Shown: positions 36,736 through 47,130, numbered from the stretch's first letter. The stretch: DNA of 64,000 nt from Cytophagaceae bacterium (GCA_025455005.1 JALONH010000012.1:1-64000); one strand, 5' to 3'. The notes: generated from the letters alone by a model not told the origin. Numbers and translations: made by a program.

Positions 36736-36999
36736 AAGGTTGCAAATTACTAAAAGTAAACAAAGTTTAAGGGGTAAATAAAACTTTAACCAATCTTTTT
36801 GGAAATATTTAAATTACCGTCGATTTAAAAAAGGGTTTACAACTAATGGATGTGTATTTTTAAAGAATACTCGCTTTATAAAAGTAAAGCTCCCCCCTTT
36901 TGATTTCGATTGGTAAAGAATAGAATGCATTAGTATGAAGTTCTACGTTTTTATAAAAAAATATGTATACTTACAAACTATTTTATTGTTTAGATATTG

Positions 37000-37716
37000 A
37001 TGAAAAAAATATCCATCATAATTCCAGCTTATAACGAAGAAAGAACTATACATTTTATACTAAATAAAATATTGGAAACCTCATTAGAGTATGGGTATAG
37101 AAAAGAAATCATATTAGTAAATGATTGTTCAATAGACAATACAAAAGCCACCATTGAAAAATATATAGCTTCACATCCATTCGAAGATATGAAACTTTAT
37201 AATCATGAGTTAAACCAAGGAAAAGGAGCCGCTTTACATACAGGAATAAAAATGGCAACGGGAGATATTGTATTGATTCAAGATGCAGACCTGGAATATG
37301 ACCCAAGAGAATACAATACCCTAATTAAACCAATAGAAGAAGGATTTGCAGATGTAGTATATGGGTCTCGATTTATGGGAGGTAAACCCCATAGAATTTT
37401 ATTCTTTTGGCACACTATAGGGAACAAACTATTGACGTTTTTATCCAATATGTTTACCAATCTGAACTTGACGGATATGGAAACATGTTATAAAGTATTT
37501 AAAAGAGACGTCATTCAGTCTATCCAATTAAATGAGAAACGTTTTGGATTTGAGCCGGAAGTAACTGCAAAAATATCCAAGATACCCAATATTAGGATTT
37601 ATGAGGTAGGTATATCCTATTATGGAAGAACGTATGAAGAGGGTAAAAAGATAGGAATGAAAGACGCCTTTAGAGCGCTTTATTGTATTTTAAAATACAA
37701 CTTGTTTAGTAGATAA
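37000..37716 (+). CDS. GT2 family glycosyltransferase (dolichol/undecaprenyl-phosphate sugar transferase type)
   Basis: From the ATG at 37000 this is a 238-residue GT-A fold enzyme. It opens [16 protein letters not shown], has ILVNDCSID, the nucleotide-sugar DXD segment [11 protein letters not shown] (about 91-101) and [11 protein letters not shown]. Length and the lack of C-terminal transmembrane helices resemble DPM1-type polyprenol-phosphate mannose or glucose transferases. A TTG three bases earlier is rejected in favour of ATG. It appears monocistronic, divergent from the GH3 gene across about 260 bases. The sugar and acceptor cannot be read from the sequence. Confidence 0.88.
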   Translation: MKKISIIIPAYNEERTIHFILNKILETSLEYGYRKEIILVNDCSIDNTKATIEKYIASHPFEDMKLYNHELNQGKGAALHTGIKMATGDIVLIQDADLEYDPREYNTLIKPIEEGFADVVYGSRFMGGKPHRILFFWHTIGNKLLTFLSNMFTNLNLTDMETCYKVFKRDVIQSIQLNEKRFGFEPEVTAKISKIPNIRIYEVGISYYGRTYEEGKKIGMKDAFRALYCILKYNLFSR

Positions 37717-37820
37717 GTTTCTATTTACAAATAGTCATTGTTTCCCTATTAAGACATACTTTTTATAACTTTATTTTAAAGTTTTTTCTATTTTTAATCT
37801 ATAAATTTAATTGTATAGAT

Positions 37821-39248
37821 ATGTCTTTCAGAAGTTACTTCACTATTGTAGGGGTATCCATCCTTTGTAGCAGTATTACGGCCTTTGTACTCTATAATTA
37901 TGTACAGCCTACCAACCAAGCATTTTTTCCTGAAACGTATCGTTCGAAGGCTCCGGCTTATACAACGAATTATTCTACTATACCTACTTTACATACGGGA
38001 ACAGATTTTGTAGCTGCTTCTGCACAAGCTACACCCTCTGTAGTCTTTATATCAACGACCGGCACTGCACAACGAAATAATTGGTTTGATTGGTATTTCA
38101 ATGGTAGTGCAGAACAAGTCATTTCTTCCGGCTCCGGCGTAATTTTCTCTGCCGATGGTTATATCATCACCAACCATCATGTGATTCAGAGAGCGACTAA
38201 AATTGAAGTTATTCATCAACGGAACACTTATGAAGCTACCATAGTAGGTTCCGATCCCTCCTCTGATCTAGCGGTATTAAAGATAGAAGGTCGTTCCCTA
38301 CCGGCTGTACGTATTGCCGCATCATCGTCGGTTCAGATTGGAGAATGGGTCCTTGCAGTGGGGAACCCATTCAATTTAACCTCTACAGTTACCGCAGGTA
38401 TTGTGAGTGCTAAAGGAAGAAACATCAATGTAGTCCATTCCCAATTCCCTATAGAGTCATTTATTCAAACAGATGCCGCTATTAATCCCGGGAATTCCGG
38501 CGGCGCATTGGTGAACTCCAAAGGAGAATTGATAGGTATTAATACAGCCATATTATCCCGAACCGGAAGTTATGCCGGTTATGGATTTGCTGTACCCTCC
38601 GATATTGTGGTTAAAATTGTTCAAGATCTTATTCAGTATGGAATGGTTCAAAAAGCTTTTTTTGGAGCAGAGGTGGTAGAGTTGAGTACATCAAAATCCA
38701 AAGAGCTTAAAAATAATGATGTAAATGGAGTGTATATCGTTCAATTATTGCAACAAGGAGCTGCTTCAGAATCAGGATTAGAATTAAATGATGTAATAAC
38801 ACACTTAGATAGTAAAGTAATTTCTACACGAGCTGATTTTGATGAATATATAGCACTTAAAAAACCCGGTGATAAAATTAGAGTGTTGTATAAAAGGCAA
38901 GGAGTTCAAAAAGAAACACAGGTACTATTGTACAATCAAGAAGGATCAACTGGTATTATTAAAAAAGAAGTATATAATTCAGCTTCATTAAATGCAGATT
39001 TTGAAGTAGTACCAAAGGTAGAGCGCGAAAAACTTGGTATTTCTTCCGGTGTTAAAGTACTTCAAGTCAGACCCGGACTTATAGCTCGCATGGGACTTTC
39101 TGAGGGTTTTATCATTACATCCATCAATAGAGTACCGACAACAAAGGCAGAAGAAGTAGAAGACATATTAAGTAAAATAAAAGGCCGTGTTTTATTAGAA
39201 GGGATTCAACAAAATGGGGGTAAAATGATGTATCAATTTTACTTTTAA
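37821..39248 (+). CDS. htrA: HtrA/DegP family serine protease
   Basis: This 475-residue periplasmic trypsin-like protease and chaperone has an N-terminal membrane anchor or uncleaved signal (about 8-26). The catalytic triad is His120 in TNHHVI, Asp149 in DPSSDLAVLK and Ser226 in NPGNSGGAL. PDZ1 follows at about 280-365 (KEL and GAASESGLELNDVI), and a second, weaker PDZ ends the protein (LIARMGLSEGFIITSINR). The order protease-PDZ-PDZ fits DegP/DegQ. It degrades or refolds damaged envelope proteins. Its own terminator follows. Confidence 0.96.
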   Translation: MSFRSYFTIVGVSILCSSITAFVLYNYVQPTNQAFFPETYRSKAPAYTTNYSTIPTLHTGTDFVAASAQATPSVVFISTTGTAQRNNWFDWYFNGSAEQVISSGSGVIFSADGYIITNHHVIQRATKIEVIHQRNTYEATIVGSDPSSDLAVLKIEGRSLPAVRIAASSSVQIGEWVLAVGNPFNLTSTVTAGIVSAKGRNINVVHSQFPIESFIQTDAAINPGNSGGALVNSKGELIGINTAILSRTGSYAGYGFAVPSDIVVKIVQDLIQYGMVQKAFFGAEVVELSTSKSKELKNNDVNGVYIVQLLQQGAASESGLELNDVITHLDSKVISTRADFDEYIALKKPGDKIRVLYKRQGVQKETQVLLYNQEGSTGIIKKEVYNSASLNADFEVVPKVEREKLGISSGVKVLQVRPGLIARMGLSEGFIITSINRVPTTKAEEVEDILSKIKGRVLLEGIQQNGGKMMYQFYF

Positions 39249-39262
39249 ACGAACAAAAAAAT

Positions 39263-39290
39263 AAAACCCGGCATGGCGTCCGGGTTTTTT
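39263..39290. terminator. terminator between htrA and dnaA
   Basis: AAAACCCGG (39263-39271), loop CATGGCGT, CCGGGTTTT (39280-39288) then T's; the other strand also has a T-rich tail, so it may serve both htrA and dnaA. Confidence 0.9.
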
Positions 39291-39318
39291 ATTAAGGATT
39301 ACAAACAGGATAAAAAGA

Positions 39319-40734
39319 TTAAGATGATTTTAGTTTAATTTTTTTAATTAAATCTTGCATTGTAGCTCTAAACTTCTTGTCGGTGTCCATCAAATCACTA
39401 ACGGAGGTTAGAGCATGGATAACGGTACTATGGTCACGCCCTCCAAAATGAGATCCAATGGATTTAAGGGACATGTTAGTGTATTCTTTAGCAAAATACA
39501 TAGCTACTTGTCGAGCAATAACAATTTCACGTTTACGCGTTTTGTCTTTCATTTGCTCAATTGTTACGCTAAAATATTCCGAAACAAATTTTTGAATATA
39601 ATCTATATTCACTTCCGTATCTACATTCTGAACGATGTTCTGAATGATACTTTTAGCTAACTCTAAATCAATTTTTCTACCACTTAGTGTATATTGAGCA
39701 ATTAAAGAATTCACTACACCTTCCAAATCCCGCATATTGGTATCGATGCTGTAGGCTAAGTAATCGATAACGTCTTCCCCCAGTTCAATTCCTTCGAACT
39801 GCATTTTCTTCCGAATAATTGCATTTCGAGTCTCATAATCCGGCACTTGCAAGTCGGCACTTAAGCCCCATTTAAAACGGGATAATAAACGTTCTTGGAG
39901 ACCTTTAATATCTTTTGGTGCACAATCACTCGTTATGATAATTTGTTTACCACTTTGGTGTAGGTGATTGAATATTTGGAAGAATATTTCTTGTGTTTTT
40001 TCTTTACCGGATAAAAATTGTACATCATCCAAAATTAACACATCGACCCCAAGATAATGATTCGTAAAATCTTGAGCGTTATTGTTTTTCATAGCTTCTA
40101 TGAACTGATTGATGAAGCGTTCAGAAGGGACATACAACACTTTTTTATCGGAAGACTGCTTACGTATTTGATTTCCTATAGCCTGTACTAGGTGTGTTTT
40201 ACCTAAACCTACGCCCCCATACACTAATAAAGGGTTAAATGAGGTAAGTCCGGGCTTATTAGAAACTGCCATACCGGCAGAGCGAGCTAATTTATTACAA
40301 TCCCCTTCAATAAAGGTATCAAAGGTATAATGTGGATTAAGGGTAGAATCTAGTATGGTGGTATCTACACTTTTTGCATACATTTCATCTCGATGTTGAC
40401 CCGGATTAACCGATCGAGAAATAATACTTCCTTTATGTAAGGAATGCATCGTATTTTTACGATTTTGATCCGACTTATCCACCAAAATTTGGTATTCTAA
40501 TCGGCCGTCAGGCCCTAAGTAAAGATCAATAGCTTTTCGAAGTACATGAACATAATGTTCTTCTAACCATTCGTAAAAGAATTGACTGGGCACTTGAATT
40601 GTTAATACATTGTTAATGAGCATTAAAGGTTCGATCGGTTCGAACCATGTCTTGAACGACTGCTCGCCAACACATTGTCCGATGTACTGGAGACAGTTAT
40701 TCCAAACTGATTTACAATCTTTTACATCAATCAT
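39319..40734 (-). CDS. dnaA: chromosomal replication initiator DnaA
   Basis: DnaA (471 residues) binds DnaA boxes and opens the origin. Domain I begins VWNNCLQYIGQCVGEQSFKTWF, domain III has Walker A GGVGLGKT at 173-180 and Walker B LILDDVQFLSG, and domain IV ends with the DnaA-box binding helix region FGGRDHSTVIHA. An AT-rich region of nearly 500 bases with DnaA-box-like sites precedes it. Confidence 0.98.
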   Translation of the reverse strand: MIDVKDCKSVWNNCLQYIGQCVGEQSFKTWFEPIEPLMLINNVLTIQVPSQFFYEWLEEHYVHVLRKAIDLYLGPDGRLEYQILVDKSDQNRKNTMHSLHKGSIISRSVNPGQHRDEMYAKSVDTTILDSTLNPHYTFDTFIEGDCNKLARSAGMAVSNKPGLTSFNPLLVYGGVGLGKTHLVQAIGNQIRKQSSDKKVLYVPSERFINQFIEAMKNNNAQDFTNHYLGVDVLILDDVQFLSGKEKTQEIFFQIFNHLHQSGKQIIITSDCAPKDIKGLQERLLSRFKWGLSADLQVPDYETRNAIIRKKMQFEGIELGEDVIDYLAYSIDTNMRDLEGVVNSLIAQYTLSGRKIDLELAKSIIQNIVQNVDTEVNIDYIQKFVSEYFSVTIEQMKDKTRKREIVIARQVAMYFAKEYTNMSLKSIGSHFGGRDHSTVIHALTSVSDLMDTDKKFRATMQDLIKKIKLKSS

Positions 40735-41221
40735 AGGGTAATCGTTTTTAAAAATCTAGTTCCTTGTGGTAATAAGGGATGGCAAAGATGTTAAAAAAAA
40801 AATCACTAAAAAATAAGGGTTCCACCTTGACTTTTTCACTATGCAGAGTAACACGAATTTAACATTTAGATAACATAAAAGTTCTTTTATTATTTATATT
40901 TTTTCTTGCTATAAATCAATTTTATACTGATGCTTACGCTCACTTAACGAAAGATTTTATTAACGTAAGACTTTGCTTAAAACATGTACATTTTTAAGAT
41001 GAAAATTGTAATAAGTATAGAATACTTTCAATCAAAATTCAACTGTTAGAATATATTTTGTACTTCTCTAGTGTAACCTAATTTAGTCCCACTTGATATA
41101 AAAGCAGTTAAAAGTTATGAACACCTTTTTTACAGGTTATCGATATTAAAGCAACAAATTGAAGCCAATAATATACAAAAGTTATTCACACTATATACAC
41201 TTCTTATATACGATGAATAAG
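40735..41221. other. candidate replication origin region upstream of dnaA
   Basis: This 487-base gap between queA and dnaA holds no convincing gene. It contains TTATTCACA (41182-41190), which fits the DnaA-box pattern TTATnCACA, and two looser sites, TTATGAACA (41115-41123) and TTATCGATA (41137-41145), all in the same orientation. A very AT-rich stretch lies at about 40860-40930 and could unwind. The region must also hold the dnaA promoter. Origin identity is inferred from dnaA proximity and these sites only. Confidence 0.4.
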
Positions 41222-42415
41222 TTAAGGTAAGAGTAAACTACTATCGCCATAACTTAAAAATCGATACTTATTTTCAAGCGCAGCCTGATAAATAACTTTC
41301 ATTTTATCGATTGAAACCAAAGCTGCCACTAAACACATCAAGGTACTTTTAGGTTGGTGAAAATTTGTAATAAGCCCATCAGAGATTGCAAATGTATACC
41401 CAGGAGCTATCATTATCGAAGTAGTAAACTCTACCGCTGACAACCCCCTTTTTTCCATTTCAATTTGTAAATACCTCAACACCTCCAGCTTAGTATCCTT
41501 TTTAAGATCTAACTGCCAAACTAATTGTGGTACTTCCCAAGGTTCTTCCCAAGAAAGACTATTATTTTTTAACAATACTCCCAACCAATATAAACTTTCT
41601 ATACTGCGCATCGACGTAGTACCAACAGGTATAATAGGTCCTTTCGATGTTAACCAAGTCTGAATGGATTGCAAGGGTATAATTACTCGTTCTCGATGCA
41701 TGACATGTTCCATGATATTGTCTGCTTTTACCGGTTTAAATGTTCCTGCTCCAACATGGAGTAATACATCGGAAGTTATAATCCCTTTATCCTGTAGAGA
41801 CTGCATTACCTCATCAGTAAAATGTAAAGCAGCCGTGGGGGCTGCTACTGATCCCATATCCCGTGCAAAAATGGTTTGATAATTTTTTTCGTCTGAAGAC
41901 TCTGTAGGTCTGTTTAGGTAGGGAGGAATGGGTAGCTCTCCAATAGCTTCAATGATTTCTAAAAATGTTATTTCTAAATTTTCCCAATGAAACTCAATTA
42001 TATGAATGTCGTCCATTGATTCTAGATAAGTAGCATATAACATTATATCGCTGCTATCCAATGTCACCCTTGAAGTTAAAACGGCTCCCTCCTTCCATCT
42101 TTTTTTATTCCCAATTAAACACTTCCATTGTACACTACCTTGTTTTCCTGTTGCAAAAGGCTCCAAACAAAAAACTTCGACTTTTGCACCTGTACCAGTA
42201 ATGAAGTATAAACGTGCATGTATGACTTTAGTAGTATTAAATACGAGAATAGAATCGGGAGGCAGCACCTCGGGAATATCTTTAAACGATACATGTTGAA
42301 TATCGCCTTTATGATAACATAACAACTTAGATTGATCTCTAGGTTGAACCGGATATCGGGCTATATAGTCGTCCGGTAGTTCATAATCATATGTTGATAT
42401 ATAAAATGCATTCAT
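41222..42415 (-). CDS. queA: tRNA queuosine ribosyltransferase-isomerase QueA
   Basis: QueA moves the ribosyl part of SAM onto preQ1 in tRNA to make epoxyqueuosine. From the ATG at 42415 (397 residues) it opens STYDYELPDDYIARYPVQPRDQSKLL, the family N terminus, followed by VFNTTKVIHARL. The conserved VAAPTAALHFT (about 197-207) and GAGTFKPVKADNI are present, and it ends with NFHQPKSTL. A start at 42436 would lie inside the fabI terminator and is rejected. Confidence 0.95.
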   Translation of the reverse strand: MNAFYISTYDYELPDDYIARYPVQPRDQSKLLCYHKGDIQHVSFKDIPEVLPPDSILVFNTTKVIHARLYFITGTGAKVEVFCLEPFATGKQGSVQWKCLIGNKKRWKEGAVLTSRVTLDSSDIMLYATYLESMDDIHIIEFHWENLEITFLEIIEAIGELPIPPYLNRPTESSDEKNYQTIFARDMGSVAAPTAALHFTDEVMQSLQDKGIITSDVLLHVGAGTFKPVKADNIMEHVMHRERVIIPLQSIQTWLTSKGPIIPVGTTSMRSIESLYWLGVLLKNNSLSWEEPWEVPQLVWQLDLKKDTKLEVLRYLQIEMEKRGLSAVEFTTSIMIAPGYTFAISDGLITNFHQPKSTLMCLVAALVSIDKMKVIYQAALENKYRFLSYGDSSLLLP

Positions 42416-42423
42416 GGTTGTAA

Positions 42424-42450
42424 ATAAAAAAGCCATCGTAAAGATGGCTT
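42424..42450 (-). terminator. terminator after fabI
   Basis: On the minus strand AAGCCATC-TTTAC-GATGGCTT is followed by TTTTTATTTA. It stands just after fabI and immediately before the queA start. Confidence 0.85.
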
Positions 42451-42473
42451 GAATTCTTTAGTGTATTACTAGA

Positions 42474-43295
42474 CTATTTTAAATTATTTTCAAAGATATT
42501 CATTACTTCCGGAGTCATACCGGAGGCAGAGAAGCCACCATCATGTAATAGATTTTGCATGGTCACTTTCTTTGTCATATCGGAGAACATAACGATTACA
42601 TAATCCGCACATTCATCTGCAGAGGCATTGCCAAGTGGAGACATTTTATCAGCAAAATCATAAAACGCTCCGAATCCTGCTATTCCTTTTCCGGCTGTAG
42701 TCATGGTTGGAGACTGAGAAATCGTGTTGACACGTGCTTTTTTCAGTCTTGCTAAACGAGCTCCATAACCTCTGGCTATAGATTCTAACGTCGCTTTGGC
42801 ATCTGCCATATCGGTATAATCCGGAAAAATACGCTGAGCGGCTATGTAGGACAACCCAACGATCGATGCATATTCATTTAAAGCATCTTTTTTCTCGGCC
42901 ACGTGCATGATCTTATGAAAAGATAAAGCAGAAACGTCTAACGTTTTTAAATACCAATCGTAATTTAAATCTCCATATTCTTTTCCTTTACGAATATTAG
43001 GACTCATACCAATAGAGTGTAGTATAAAATCAATTTTACCGCCTAAAGCCTCTACCGATTTGTCAATCAAATTTTCTAATTCTTCCAAAGAAGTGGCATC
43101 TGCCGGTATGATAGGTGCATTACAAGCTTCTGATAATTTATTTATCTCTCCCATACGCATAGCGATTGGAGCATTGGTTAATGTAAAACGCGCACCTTCG
43201 GCAAAGGCTCTTTCAGCTACTTTCCAAGCAATGGAATCTTCGTTTAAAGCTCCGAATATGATACCTCTTTTTCCTTTTAATAGATTAAAAGCCAT
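42474..43295 (-). CDS. fabI: enoyl-ACP reductase FabI
   Basis: FabI (273 residues) reduces enoyl-ACP in the last step of the fatty-acid elongation cycle. It is an SDR-type protein with GIIFGALNEDSIAWKVA at the N terminus, the ILHSIGMSP segment, and the catalytic Tyr-x6-Lys in YTDMADAKATLE. ISQSPTMTTAGKGIAGF matches the substrate loop. It follows recN by 61 bases and ends at a clear terminator, closing the bamD-to-fabI run. Confidence 0.96.
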   Translation of the reverse strand: MAFNLLKGKRGIIFGALNEDSIAWKVAERAFAEGARFTLTNAPIAMRMGEINKLSEACNAPIIPADATSLEELENLIDKSVEALGGKIDFILHSIGMSPNIRKGKEYGDLNYDWYLKTLDVSALSFHKIMHVAEKKDALNEYASIVGLSYIAAQRIFPDYTDMADAKATLESIARGYGARLARLKKARVNTISQSPTMTTAGKGIAGFGAFYDFADKMSPLGNASADECADYVIVMFSDMTKKVTMQNLLHDGGFSASGMTPEVMNIFENNLK

Positions 43296-43356
43296 ATATA
43301 GTTTATTTTATAATAACAAATTAACAAGTCTCAAATATACGATTTTTTTTCATCTG

Positions 43357-45003
43357 TTAAACCTGTTCTAAGAACTCCTTAGCCGTTGCAATCGCTTTTG
43401 CACTTGGTTTGTCTCCTCCAATCATTTTTGCAATTTCTTGTACTCTTCGCGAACTATTTAATACCTCAATATCAGACAGTGTACGCTCTTCCAAACGTTT
43501 CTTTTTTACCATCCATTGTATGTTCCCCATAGCTGCTATTTGAGGCAAATGGGTAATCAATACCGTTTGATGTGTGGCTGACATTTCTTTCAATAAATAT
43601 CCCATCTGTAAGGCTACTTCTCCAGATACCCCTGTATCAATCTCATCAAATATCAATGTAGGCAACTCTATTTTTTCTGCCATAACATATTTTAAGGCAA
43701 GTACGACCCTAGAAAATTCACCTCCCGAAGCTACTTGTTTTATCTCTGAAGGCGCTTTACCTTTATTGGCTGAAAATAGTATTTGAACTTTATTTTCACC
43801 TGTATGCCCTATGTCTTTGAGCTGTAGTTGGATAGAGAAAAGTGCATCAGGCATAAACAATCGAACCAATACCTGCTGTACCTTTTTTTCAATATCTCCA
43901 ATAATGGCCTGTCTTAACTGCGTAATATAGTTCGCTTTTGAGACGACTTGCTTGTGATACTCTGTTTTCTTTTTAAACAATGCTTCTACTTCAACTTCTA
44001 AGTTTTCGGTAGTCTCTTTTTTCAAACTGAGTTCTTGAAAAATCGTTAATAACGCATCCGTAGTTGTTACTTTATGTTTTTTTTGAAGAGCATAAACAAC
44101 CGATAATCTGTCTTGTATAGTTTGAATACGTTCCGGGTTATACTCTATGGCATCTATACCTTTTTCTGCTTCTTGTTGGATATCGCTGAGTTCTTCGACT
44201 ACTGACCTCATTCGATCTTCTAATTGCTTTAAATTTACTTTATCCGTAACAAGGGTTTGAAGATTTCGGATACTAGCCTTTAGGTCTTGTGCTAACAAAC
44301 GATCCAGCAATTGGCTTACTTCTTGTAATTTAACTTTACTATCTTCGGCATGCTGTAAGGCTTTTAGTTCTGCCTCTAATACCTCGTCTTCTGCAGATTT
44401 AACAGCTGCTTCTTCTAATTCATTTTGCAAAAAACTATAATATTCTTGTTGGGCTACTAAATCGTCTAAAGTTGATTTTTTAGTTTCGTACTGCTTACCA
44501 TATTCAATATACTTTTTATAAAGTAATTGGTATTCTTTTACTTCATTTACCCATCCCCCATATCGATCTATCAAGTGTAATTGATATTCGTTGTTTGTAA
44601 TTAAAAAAGTATCATTTTGAGAATGTATATCCATTAATAAACCACCCAATTGTTTTAATACTTCTACTGTGATGGGGGTATCATTTACAAATGCTCTGGA
44701 TTTACCATTTGGATTAATTTCGCGACGAATAAAACAAACATCTTCGTAATCTAAATCCTGTGTAAGAAAAAAATCCTGTAAGTTATACTTATTAATGATA
44801 AATTCTCCTTCAATAACACATTTCACCTCCTGATTCAACAACACTTTAGTATCCGCTCGATCCCCGGTTAAAAGGCCTATGGCACCTAATAAAATAGATT
44901 TACCGGCTCCTGTTTCTCCTGTTATAGAAAGTAGCTGCTCCGGTAAGGTCAACTCAATTGACTCTATTAAAATATAATTACGGATACTAAGTTTTTGTAA
45001 CAT
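43357..45003 (-). CDS. recN: DNA repair protein RecN
   Basis: RecN (548 residues) is an SMC-like ATPase acting in double-strand-break repair. Walker A GETGAGKS is at 29-36, the middle (about 150-370) is coiled-coil with heptad-like Leu/Glu/Lys, and the C-terminal head has the ABC signature VASGGEFSRVVLALK and Walker B TLIFDEIDTGVSG. It begins 17 bases after porD. Confidence 0.95.
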   Translation of the reverse strand: MLQKLSIRNYILIESIELTLPEQLLSITGETGAGKSILLGAIGLLTGDRADTKVLLNQEVKCVIEGEFIINKYNLQDFFLTQDLDYEDVCFIRREINPNGKSRAFVNDTPITVEVLKQLGGLLMDIHSQNDTFLITNNEYQLHLIDRYGGWVNEVKEYQLLYKKYIEYGKQYETKKSTLDDLVAQQEYYSFLQNELEEAAVKSAEDEVLEAELKALQHAEDSKVKLQEVSQLLDRLLAQDLKASIRNLQTLVTDKVNLKQLEDRMRSVVEELSDIQQEAEKGIDAIEYNPERIQTIQDRLSVVYALQKKHKVTTTDALLTIFQELSLKKETTENLEVEVEALFKKKTEYHKQVVSKANYITQLRQAIIGDIEKKVQQVLVRLFMPDALFSIQLQLKDIGHTGENKVQILFSANKGKAPSEIKQVASGGEFSRVVLALKYVMAEKIELPTLIFDEIDTGVSGEVALQMGYLLKEMSATHQTVLITHLPQIAAMGNIQWMVKKKRLEERTLSDIEVLNSSRRVQEIAKMIGGDKPSAKAIATAKEFLEQV

Positions 45004-45020
45004 TTTACTTTGCTACGAAA

Positions 45021-45923
45021 TTATTTTATGATTACTTGATATTTATCCGTGTTTAAAGGATCCAATTCTCTCAGTAAGGCAAAGGCTTGGTTTTTGATTT
45101 CTGTAGACGGACTATCTTTAAAAATATTAATCAACTCATCACGTTTTGCAATAAAAAAACTACGAATTAAAATAGAGGTCGGTCTATTCGGAACAATTGT
45201 TCGAATAGTTTTTAAAAGATTTAACGCCGTCATGCGCATGGCATCCGGATCTTTTAAATAAGTATCAAGACCTAAGCGATGGTAAGTATACATACCTTCT
45301 CTAAAAGGAGTTAAAAATTGACTGTTTAAATTTTCTATCAATGCAGCACGATTATTTATATCTCCATTCGCCCATCCTCCTCCATTCGATTGAGCGACGT
45401 TGGCTATATTCCACGCTTTTTCAATCCATTTTTGACCACCTAATTTACCAAAACTATCATAATCCATGGCTAAGATGACATAGGCATAAAAGCTCAACAG
45501 GGAAGATAGATTGGAGCTAAAAATATTTTCATTATAATCTATCGGTTGTCCTTGATTTAAAGTAAAATCAAACGTTTTATCTACATAATTTAATAAGATA
45601 GTTTCATAACCGGTGGCATAGACAGGTCTTGAAGACTGAATTTGAGCTGTTGTTTTATATGAAAATTGTTCGGGTTGCGATGTTATGGTTAATACCAAAT
45701 TGCATCGGATACGTTCTTCTGCTTGATAAGTGTCTTCTGTCCATTTTCGTTCATTTAAAAATCGTGTAATCGATTGTTTTAAATCTTCTATAATGACACT
45801 TTGTACATCCGGTATTTGAGAGGCATCAATCGTAACATTACATTGCAACTCTTGAGCCCGCAACGATTGAAATGCTATAAAGCATAGAGTTATTAAAAAG
45901 TATTTACAAATACCATTTACCAT
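45021..45923 (-). CDS. porD: type IX secretion system protein PorD (DUF4835)
   Basis: From the ATG at 45923 this is a 300-residue exported protein with signal peptide MVNGICKYFLITLCFIAF and mature start near AQELQCNVTID. It is DUF4835/PorD over its full length: QSVIIEDLKQSITRFLNERKW, the DFTLNQGQPIDYNEN segment and FYAYVILAMDYDSFGKLGG are typical, as is the conserved WANGDINNRAAL. PorD is required for T9SS in Porphyromonas. Longer in-frame starts run back into coaBC and are rejected; the chosen one overlaps coaBC by 20 bases. The coaBC-porD-recN order recurs in Bacteroidota. Confidence 0.88.
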   Translation of the reverse strand: MVNGICKYFLITLCFIAFQSLRAQELQCNVTIDASQIPDVQSVIIEDLKQSITRFLNERKWTEDTYQAEERIRCNLVLTITSQPEQFSYKTTAQIQSSRPVYATGYETILLNYVDKTFDFTLNQGQPIDYNENIFSSNLSSLLSFYAYVILAMDYDSFGKLGGQKWIEKAWNIANVAQSNGGGWANGDINNRAALIENLNSQFLTPFREGMYTYHRLGLDTYLKDPDAMRMTALNLLKTIRTIVPNRPTSILIRSFFIAKRDELINIFKDSPSTEIKNQAFALLRELDPLNTDKYQVIIK

Positions 45924-47121
45924 ATGTTTCCCAAATATGTTTTGCAATTTCATCTTTAGACTGTTTAGAAAACGACACGGGCGCTTGTTGTGTTGTATAA
46001 AGTCTAACTTCATTTTGATCGCTGCCAAATACAGGATTCTCCCTATTGAAAATATTAGCTACTATCATATCTAAATTTTTCGAATGTAATTTATTTAAGA
46101 TTACCGATTCTGAAAAAACAGTTTCTAATGCAAAACCAATAAAGTGTTGGTTTGGTTTCTTTTTAGCGCCACAATGAGCGGCTATATCTGGATTTTTAAC
46201 CAACTCTAGTATTATATTGGAATCTGATTTTTTTATTTTTTCAGCGGCTACTGATTTTGGAGAATAATCTGCCACAGCGGCAGCAAAAACAATAATATCG
46301 GCCCAGGATTGAAGGGCATCTACTTGGTGCAACATATCAAAAGCTGTTGTAACCGGATACACATCTGCTACTTCTGTATATGTTGAAAAAACCGATGATT
46401 CCACCGGTCCGGAAACTATTTTAACTTCAGCACCGGCTAGAAACGCTTGATGAGCTAAAGCTGCGCCCATTTTTCCGGAGGAGTGATTACTTACAAAGCG
46501 TACCGGATCTATAGGTTCTACAGTAGGTCCGTTAGTTATGACAATTTTTTTGTGAAGCAAAAAAGCTTTTTGATTGAAAAAGGTCAATACATGGCGTAGA
46601 ATATCTTCGGGTTCTGCAAGTCTACCTTGTCCAATAAAACCACTGGCCAAACTTCCGTATGCCGCTTCTATTACTTGATTGGAAAATGATTGCAGCCTAC
46701 TCAAATTATCTTTTGTAGTCGGATGTTGGTACATATCCAAATCCATTGCAGGACAAACAATCACAGGACATTTAGCAGAAAAATAAGTTGCCAATAATAA
46801 ATTATCACAAATCCCATTTGCCATTTTACCGATTGTATTTTCAGAAGCCGGAGCTATTAAAAATACATCTGCCCATGCACCGAGTGCGACATGATTATTC
46901 CAAACACCGGATTCTGTATCTTCTACAAATTGAGAATAAACCGGATTCTCTGATAAGGTAGAAAGTGTTAAGGGAGTGATAAAAGAAAGAGCAGAAGGCG
47001 TCATGATTACACGCACTTCTGCTCCATTTAATTTTAACAATCGAACTAAATAGGCTGCTTTATAGGCAGCAATACTACCACAAATGCCAACCAAAACTTT
47101 TCTACCTTTTAAGGTCAGCAT
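45904..47121 (-). CDS. coaBC: bifunctional phosphopantothenoylcysteine decarboxylase/synthase CoaBC
   Basis: CoaBC (405 residues) does two coenzyme A steps: CTP-dependent coupling of 4'-phosphopantothenate to cysteine and then FMN-dependent decarboxylation. The N-terminal CoaC half has VGICGSIAAYKAAYLVR, the active-site NNHVALGAWADVFLIAPAS and CPAMDLDMYQHP. The C-terminal CoaB half has ITNGPTVEPIDPVRFVSNHSSGKMG and AAVADYSPK. It lies nine bases after the omega-like gene. Confidence 0.96.
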   Translation of the reverse strand: MLTLKGRKVLVGICGSIAAYKAAYLVRLLKLNGAEVRVIMTPSALSFITPLTLSTLSENPVYSQFVEDTESGVWNNHVALGAWADVFLIAPASENTIGKMANGICDNLLLATYFSAKCPVIVCPAMDLDMYQHPTTKDNLSRLQSFSNQVIEAAYGSLASGFIGQGRLAEPEDILRHVLTFFNQKAFLLHKKIVITNGPTVEPIDPVRFVSNHSSGKMGAALAHQAFLAGAEVKIVSGPVESSVFSTYTEVADVYPVTTAFDMLHQVDALQSWADIIVFAAAVADYSPKSVAAEKIKKSDSNIILELVKNPDIAAHCGAKKKPNQHFIGFALETVFSESVILNKLHSKNLDMIVANIFNRENPVFGSDQNEVRLYTTQQAPVSFSKQSKDEIAKHIWETYGKWYL

Positions 47122-47130
47122 AAGGGTAAA

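Noticed and set aside
36736-36999. possible regulatory RNA in the GH3-GT2 divergent gap
   Set aside because: The region is AT-rich with only weak, distant inverted runs (AAAAGGG and CCCCTTTT) and no compact hairpin; a promoter region explains it.
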